Assembly (NCBI RefSeq): GCF_030063365.1
Contig: NZ_JASISY010000020.1
Location: forward strand, 1-46,319
Length of the DNA: 46,319 bases
Direction: 5' to 3'
Source: Cryobacterium sp. PH29-G1
Lineage (GTDB): Bacteria > Actinomycetota > Actinomycetes > Actinomycetales > Microbacteriaceae
This document shows positions 42,601 to 46,319 of the stretch, one piece after another. Position numbers and translations under genes: made by a program. How positions within the stretch are numbered: position 1 is the first letter of the stretch; each line of letters opens with the position of its first letter. The notes below the pieces were generated by a model, which saw nothing but the letters and a program-made list of their open reading frames with translations, was not told the origin of the DNA and did no database searches.

Positions 42601-43316
42601 GCCGTGCCTCCTGCGTTGATGATTTCGACGTTGTCGGCGGCCTCAATGGCACGCACCTCGCGGTCGAGCTGTTTATCGAGTCGAAGTAATCGGAATCCGT
42701 GCACGAGCAGTGCGGCGATGGCGGTCGGGATTGCCCACACCGCCACGTGCAACGGGTCAAGCTGCAGGCCGTAGGTGGCATCGACGAAGGAGGTGATCAG
42801 CAGGATCGAGCCCACCGCAACGAAGATGTCTTCACCGAAGAAGACCCCTACATTGTCGGTCGCGGCCGAATGCGCCTTGATCTTCTCCTTGATCGGATCG
42901 GGCACCGTGCCGTAGCGACGCAGGGCCGCGCCCTCCGCCATCGGAAAGATCAGCGGCCGCACGGTCTGGGCGTGCCCGCCCACGCTGTTCAGGCCCAGAG
43001 CGGCCGTGATCTGGCGAATCAGGAGGTAGCCGACCAGCACGCGACCGGTGGTCAGGCGCGAGAGTCGGGCAATCATCCGCTTCGCCTGCTGCTGCAGACC
43101 GAACCGTTCGATCAGCCCGATGACCGGCAGCACGATCACGAAGACCGTCACCGACCGGCTGCTGGCGAAGCCCGTGCCGAACGCTTCCAGAATCTCCAGC
43201 GGGGTCAACCCGCCGATCAGCGCCGTGACGATGCCCGAGACCGTCACCACCACGAGGGGGTTCATGCGAATCGCAAACCCCACGATCACAAGCAGCACAC
43301 CGATCAGAACGAGCAT
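42597..43316 (-). CDS. DUF969 family membrane protein, putative 5-oxoproline transporter subunit
   Basis: A 239-residue inner-membrane protein with about six helices, starting MLVLIGVLLVIVGFAIRMNPL. The conserved DUF969 stretch LGLNSVGGHAQTVRPLIFPMAEGAA is near residue 100, and HSAATDNVGVFFGEDIF near 150. ATG 43316 is chosen because GGGAG precedes it at SD distance; the upstream extension lacks an SD. It is the first gene of DUF969-DUF979-DUF2891 and is preceded by a promoter with the ATTGTTGAACAAT operator, linking it to the pxp genes. Confidence 0.83.
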   Translation of the reverse strand: MLVLIGVLLVIVGFAIRMNPLVVVTVSGIVTALIGGLTPLEILEAFGTGFASSRSVTVFVIVLPVIGLIERFGLQQQAKRMIARLSRLTTGRVLVGYLLIRQITAALGLNSVGGHAQTVRPLIFPMAEGAALRRYGTVPDPIKEKIKAHSAATDNVGVFFGEDIFVAVGSILLITSFVDATYGLQLDPLHVAVWAIPTAIAALLVHGFRLLRLDKQLDREVRAIEAADNVEIINAGGTA

Positions 43317-43428
43317 ATTTCTCCCAGCGTTGCCTGCGCCCTGGGTCTCCAGACACGCCAAATAAACCCCCGATGAGCAGGGGTATTGCTCGCATTCTCA
43401 GAGCGGATGCCCAATCAGCGTTTTCCAG

Positions 43429-43458
43429 AGCCTACCTAATTGTTGAACAATCTCACAA
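43429..43458 (-). promoter_or_regulatory. Promoter and GntR-type operator of the DUF969 operon
   Basis: On the minus strand, TTGTGA (43453-43458), 18-base spacer, TAGGCT (43429-43434). The dyad ATTGTTGAACAAT (43439-43451) lies in the spacer. Its arrangement copies that of the Nramp-like gene, including the identical -10. Confidence 0.7.
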
Positions 43459-43494
43459 TAGCCAGGGGGACACTGAACGGAAATTACGCAAAAA

Positions 43495-43526
43495 ACACCT
43501 CCGCTTCAGCAGCGAAGGTGTTTTTT
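43495..43526. terminator. Bidirectional rho-independent terminator
   Basis: ACACCTCCGCT, loop TCAGC, AGCGAAGGTGT with A6 before and T6 after. On the minus strand the mismatch becomes a G-U pair, so it mainly ends the CoA-transferase operon. Confidence 0.85.
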
Positions 43527-43561
43527 GGCCGGCGTCAGCGGCGGCGCTCTTTTGGCGAGCG

Positions 43562-44230
43562 TCAGCGGCGACCGGCGCCGAGCCCGATGGCGGGCAGTTC
43601 CTCGACCGTGAAGGCGGCCTCGGTCGTGTCCTCGATGTCTTGCAGGCTGACACCGGGGGCGCGCTGCCGCAACACGAGGCCGGTCGCCGTCACGTCGAAG
43701 ACGGCAATGTCGCTGATGATGCGGTCAACGCACTTCAGGCCGGTCAGCGGCAGGGTGCACTCGGTCACGATCTTCGGGGCGCCGTCGCGCGCGACGTGCT
43801 CGGTGAGCACGATCACCCGCGGGGTGCCGGCGACCAGGTCCATCGCGCCGCCCATGCCCTTGACCATTTTGCCGGGAATGGTCCAGTTGGCGAGGTCGCC
43901 GAGGCCGGAGACCTGCATCGCGCCCAAAATGGCCACCTTTACGTGCCCGCCGCGGATCATGCCGAACGAGGTGGCCGAGTCGAAGATCGACCCGCCCGGC
44001 AGCACCGTGACGGTCTGCTTGCCGGCGTTGATGAGGTCGGCGTCTTCCTCACCCTCCCACGGGAAGGGCCCCATGCCGAGCAGTCCGTTCTCGCTCTGCA
44101 GCGTCACCTGGATGCCCTCAGGGAGATTATTGGCCACGAGCGTCGGAATGCCGATGCCGAGGTTCACGTAGTCGCCGTCACGCAGTTCCTGCGCCGCGAT
44201 CGCGGCCATTTCGTCTCTGGTCCAAGCCAT
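43562..44230 (-). CDS. 3-oxoacid CoA-transferase subunit B (second copy)
   Basis: A 222-residue family I CoA-transferase beta subunit with the catalytic Glu in [12 protein letters not shown] near residue 50 and [13 protein letters not shown] near 130. It is clearly related to PcaJ at 11499 but diverged. Start ATG 44230 with GAGGAG as SD; the longer upstream frame is shadow of the A subunit gene. It follows subunit A by 19 bases and ends before a strong terminator. The substrate may be 3-oxoadipate (backup for catechol-derived flux), acetoacetate or another beta-keto acid. Confidence 0.87.
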   Translation of the reverse strand: MAWTRDEMAAIAAQELRDGDYVNLGIGIPTLVANNLPEGIQVTLQSENGLLGMGPFPWEGEEDADLINAGKQTVTVLPGGSIFDSATSFGMIRGGHVKVAILGAMQVSGLGDLANWTIPGKMVKGMGGAMDLVAGTPRVIVLTEHVARDGAPKIVTECTLPLTGLKCVDRIISDIAVFDVTATGLVLRQRAPGVSLQDIEDTTEAAFTVEELPAIGLGAGRR

Positions 44231-44249
44231 GATTGTGCTCCTCGGGTCT

Positions 44250-44966
44250 CTAAGCGGATGCCAGCACGGGCCGGCTGCGCACGGTGCGCTGTTCAATGTC
44301 TTTGACCCGATCCGAGGACTGAACCAGGCGCTGCACGTAAACGCTGGGCGTGATCACATGGTTGGGGTTGATCTCGCCGGGCTCCACGATAATGTCGGCC
44401 TCGGCGATGGTCACGAGCCCGGCGGTGGCCACGATCGGGTTGAAGTTGCGGGCGGTGAAGCGGTATTCCAGGTTGCCCAGGGTGTCGGCGCGCCAGGCCT
44501 TGACCAGGGCTACGTCGGCGACGATTCCGCGTTCTTGCAGGTAGGTTTCACCGTCGAAGTCGGCGAGCGGCTTGCCCTCGGCGATGAGTGTGCCCACGCC
44601 GGTCTTGGTATAGAACGCCGGAATTCCCGCGCCGCCAGCCCGTAACCGCTCGGCGAGGGTGCCCTGGGGGCTGAACTCCACCTCGAGTACGCCGGCCAGA
44701 AACTGCTCAGCGAAGAGCTTGTTCTCCCCCACGTAGGAGGCGATAACCTTGCGCACCTGCCCGGCCTCGAGCAGCACGCCGAGGCCCTTGCCGTCGACGC
44801 CCATATTGTTGGACACCACGGTGAGGTCTTTCACACCGGATGCCCGCACCGCGTCGATGAGATCGGCGGGGATTCCGCTCAACCCGAATCCACCGACGGC
44901 GAGGGTCATCCCGTCGCGCAGAACGTCGAACAGCGCGTCAATCGCGCTGACCTGAACCTTGGACAT
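44250..44966 (-). CDS. 3-oxoacid CoA-transferase subunit A (second copy)
   Basis: A 238-residue family I CoA-transferase alpha subunit with [14 protein letters not shown] near residue 22, [11 protein letters not shown] near 52, and [20 protein letters not shown] near 180. Compared with PcaI at 12173 it lacks the long Pro/Arg-rich tail. ATG 44966 has GAGGAG as SD. It is the first gene of a two-gene operon divergent from an IclR regulator, a layout also known for pcaR-pcaIJ. That is why 3-oxoadipate is a good candidate substrate. Confidence 0.87.
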   Translation of the reverse strand: MSKVQVSAIDALFDVLRDGMTLAVGGFGLSGIPADLIDAVRASGVKDLTVVSNNMGVDGKGLGVLLEAGQVRKVIASYVGENKLFAEQFLAGVLEVEFSPQGTLAERLRAGGAGIPAFYTKTGVGTLIAEGKPLADFDGETYLQERGIVADVALVKAWRADTLGNLEYRFTARNFNPIVATAGLVTIAEADIIVEPGEINPNHVITPSVYVQRLVQSSDRVKDIEQRTVRSRPVLASA

Positions 44967-45002
44967 ACTGTCTCCTCGTTGAGTGGTGTAGCTGTGGAAG
45001 CC

Positions 45003-45019
45003 TGTCCATCTTGTGGACA
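45003..45019. promoter_or_regulatory. IclR-type operator at the CoA-transferase promoter
   Basis: TGTCCA-N5-TGGACA, a perfect dyad just downstream of the expected transcription start of the CoA-transferase operon. Confidence 0.65.
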
Positions 45020-45034
45020 ACAGCTCGTTACGTC

Positions 45035-45064
45035 ATGGTATTCAGGCCGAATAAGCCCTGTCAA
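45035..45064 (-). promoter_or_regulatory. Promoter of the CoA-transferase operon
   Basis: On the minus strand, a consensus TTGACA (45059-45064), 18-base spacer, and TACCAT (45035-45040). Confidence 0.55.
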
Positions 45065-45075
45065 TTGCTATTTTC

Positions 45076-45104
45076 TTGCGATTCCACCCCGTGAACAGTA
45101 GGCT
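45076..45104 (+). promoter_or_regulatory. Promoter of the IclR regulator gene
   Basis: TTGCGA (45076-45081), 17-base spacer, TAGGCT (45099-45104). Confidence 0.5.
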
Positions 45105-45112
45105 GCGAAACA

Positions 45113-45127
45113 TCCACATTATGGACA
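45113..45127. promoter_or_regulatory. IclR-type operator at the regulator's own promoter
   Basis: TCCA-N5-TGGACA with CA before it, a half-degenerate copy of the 45003 box, just downstream of the expected transcription start. Confidence 0.55.
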
Positions 45128-45138
45128 AAGGAGTCACA

Positions 45139-45969
45139 ATGACCGGTAACCGACCCGCCGCCACACCCCGGTCGGCCGGCGCCCCGGTGCTGCAGGGCGC
45201 CCAGGTCGTTACCCGCATCGCCCTGCTGTTGCGTCTGGTCGGTCGCAATCCCAGTGGCACTCCCTTGGCCGAGATCGTGCGCGACTCGGGCCTCACCCGG
45301 CCCACCGTGCACCGGCTGCTCACTTCCCTCGCCGCGGAGGGTCTGCTCGACCACGATCCGGTTAAAAAAACCTGGCACTACGGCCCCGAGATCTTCGTCA
45401 TGGGAACCGTCGCTGCGGCCCGCTACCCCATCGAAGAGCTGGCCCGGCCCAGCCTGCAGCGCCTCGCCGAAGAAACCGGAGAGAGCGCGTTCCTCTCGAT
45501 TCGGCGCGGCGCCGAGACCGTGTGTCTCTTGCGCGAGGAGGGCAGCTTTCCCATTCGCTCCTTCGTGCTGCACGAGGGGGTGCGGTTTCCGTTGGGGGTG
45601 GCATCCGCTGGTCTGGCGATCATGGCGTTCCTGCCCGAGGCCGAAGTGGATGCCCTCCTCGCCGACGCCGAGGCGCTCACGGCGCGCTGGGATGGTCGGC
45701 ATTCGCCCGCCAGCATCCGTGCCAATCTGGAGCGCACCCGGGTCACCGGCTACGCGGTCAACCCCGGGCTTATTCTGGAGGGCAGCTGGGGCATGGGGGC
45801 GGCGATCTTCGACCGGGCCGGCCGGCCGGCCTGGGCGCTCTCGCTCACCGGAATCGAGCCGCGCTTCAAGCCCGAGCGGCAGAGGATGCTCGGCCAACTG
45901 TTGCTCGACGAGGCCAGCCGCATCACCCAGTCCCTGCAGCACGCCCGCCTGGCCTCCAACACCATCTAG
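45139..45969 (+). CDS. IclR-family regulator
   Basis: A 276-residue IclR regulator. The N-terminal winged helix (about 25-90) has GTPLAEIVRDSGLTRPTVHRLLTSLAAEGLL. The effector domain (about 100-270) has RRGAETVCLLREEGSFPIRSFVLHEGVRFPLGVASAGLA and WGMGAAIFDRAGRPAWALSL. ATG 45139 has AAAGGAG as SD; the frame is open upstream to a TTG at 45076, but that extension contains the promoter. Divergent from the CoA-transferase pair, with one TCCA-N5-TGGA box at each promoter, it very probably regulates both. It differs from the pob/pca IclR protein in length and recognition helix. Confidence 0.87.
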   Translation: MTGNRPAATPRSAGAPVLQGAQVVTRIALLLRLVGRNPSGTPLAEIVRDSGLTRPTVHRLLTSLAAEGLLDHDPVKKTWHYGPEIFVMGTVAAARYPIEELARPSLQRLAEETGESAFLSIRRGAETVCLLREEGSFPIRSFVLHEGVRFPLGVASAGLAIMAFLPEAEVDALLADAEALTARWDGRHSPASIRANLERTRVTGYAVNPGLILEGSWGMGAAIFDRAGRPAWALSLTGIEPRFKPERQRMLGQLLLDEASRITQSLQHARLASNTI

Positions 45970-46319
45970 CAAGCACCGCACCGCCCCGGCGCCCACCCTC
46001 CCTCCGCGCGCCCGCCGGTCGCGCCCCGCGCCGTGCCCAGTCCCTCCGCGCGCGCCTGCCCGCCCTCCGCGCCCCTTGCCTCCGCGCGCCGTTTGCCTCC
46101 GCGCGCCCGCCCTCCCTCCGCGCGCCCTCCCTCCGCGCCCCGTGCCTCCGCGCCGAGTGCCTCCGCGCCCCGTGCCTCCGCGCGCCGTGCCCAGTCCCTC
46201 CGCGCGCGCCTGCCCTCCCTCCGCGCGCCCGTGCCCAGTCCCTCCGCGCGCGCTCCCTCCGCGCGCTGTGCCCAGACCTTCCCCGCGCGCGCCCGCCCTC
46301 CGCGCGCCCTCCCTCCCTC
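45970..46319. repeat. C-rich low-complexity tract
   Basis: From the IclR stop to the edge the top strand is built from degenerate CCCTCCGCGC-type units, with repeats of CCCAGTCCCTCCGCGCGCGC and GTGCCTCCGCG. G occurs almost only in CGCG or GTGCC, so strand asymmetry is strong. I see no credible gene. It may be an expanded intergenic repeat. Confidence 0.7.

Noticed and set aside
1..46319. tRNA, rRNA, riboswitch or prophage features
   Set aside because: I looked for tRNA-like cloverleaf ends, conserved riboswitch cores and phage or IS proteins and found none that I could support by reading.

Overview
The window is chromosomal DNA from a high-GC actinobacterium, most likely a soil or plant-litter member of the Microbacteriaceae or a close relative. 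This rests on the strong GC bias, 4-base ATGA/GTGA gene overlaps, actinobacterial protein families (CsbD-like and lysine-rich small proteins, a ThrE-type exporter, a fused PcaD-PcaC protein) and a very frequent GGCATCCG/CGGATGCC word. No phage, IS transposase, CRISPR array or RNA gene was recognised.

Left part (1-10.3 kb): housekeeping and accessory genes. These are an SDR, an alpha/beta hydrolase, a CsbD-like stress protein, a DUF4349 lipoprotein, an acyl-CoA dehydrogenase overlapping a ThrE-like exporter, two small proteins, an AlaX-type editing hydrolase, a second acyl-CoA dehydrogenase, and a solitary DUF559-type nuclease gene bracketed by two 114-bp copies of a palindromic repeat.

Centre (10.3-33.1 kb): an island for lignin-type aromatics. 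One minus-strand operon, pobA-pcaHGBLIJF, takes 4-hydroxybenzoate through protocatechuate and 3-oxoadipate to acetyl-CoA and succinyl-CoA. An IclR regulator with TTCCA-N5-TGGAA boxes and an aromatic-type ABC importer follow. Next is vanAB (vanillate demethylase) with a divergent PadR-type vanR. Last is a phd/cou-like set (CoA ligase, orphan binding protein, MaoC hydratase, acyl-CoA dehydrogenase, TIM-barrel hydrolase, SDR) with a divergent MarR regulator, which should shorten the side chain of p-coumarate and ferulate to 4-hydroxybenzoate and vanillate. Together the genes cover hydroxycinnamate to central metabolism.

Right part (33.4-43.5 kb): a 5-oxoproline (pyroglutamate) locus related to Bacillus ycsFGI-kipIA. 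It holds an Nramp-like transporter without the usual metal ligands, YcsI (DUF1445), a GntR/FadR regulator, a biotin carboxylase-BCCP fusion, a PxpB-PxpC fusion, PxpA, DUF2891, and the DUF979/DUF969 transporter pair. Three copies of the palindrome ATTGTT-S-AACAAT precede its three transcription units, and at two of them it lies between a plausible -35 and -10. Biotin carboxylase, BCCP and a urea-carboxylase-like carboxyltransferase pair in one operon suggest a biotin-dependent lactam/amide carboxylase; I regard this as the most interesting possibility here.

Right end (43.5-46.3 kb): a second 3-oxoacid CoA-transferase pair, a divergent IclR regulator with its own boxes, and a C-rich low-complexity tract running off the edge.
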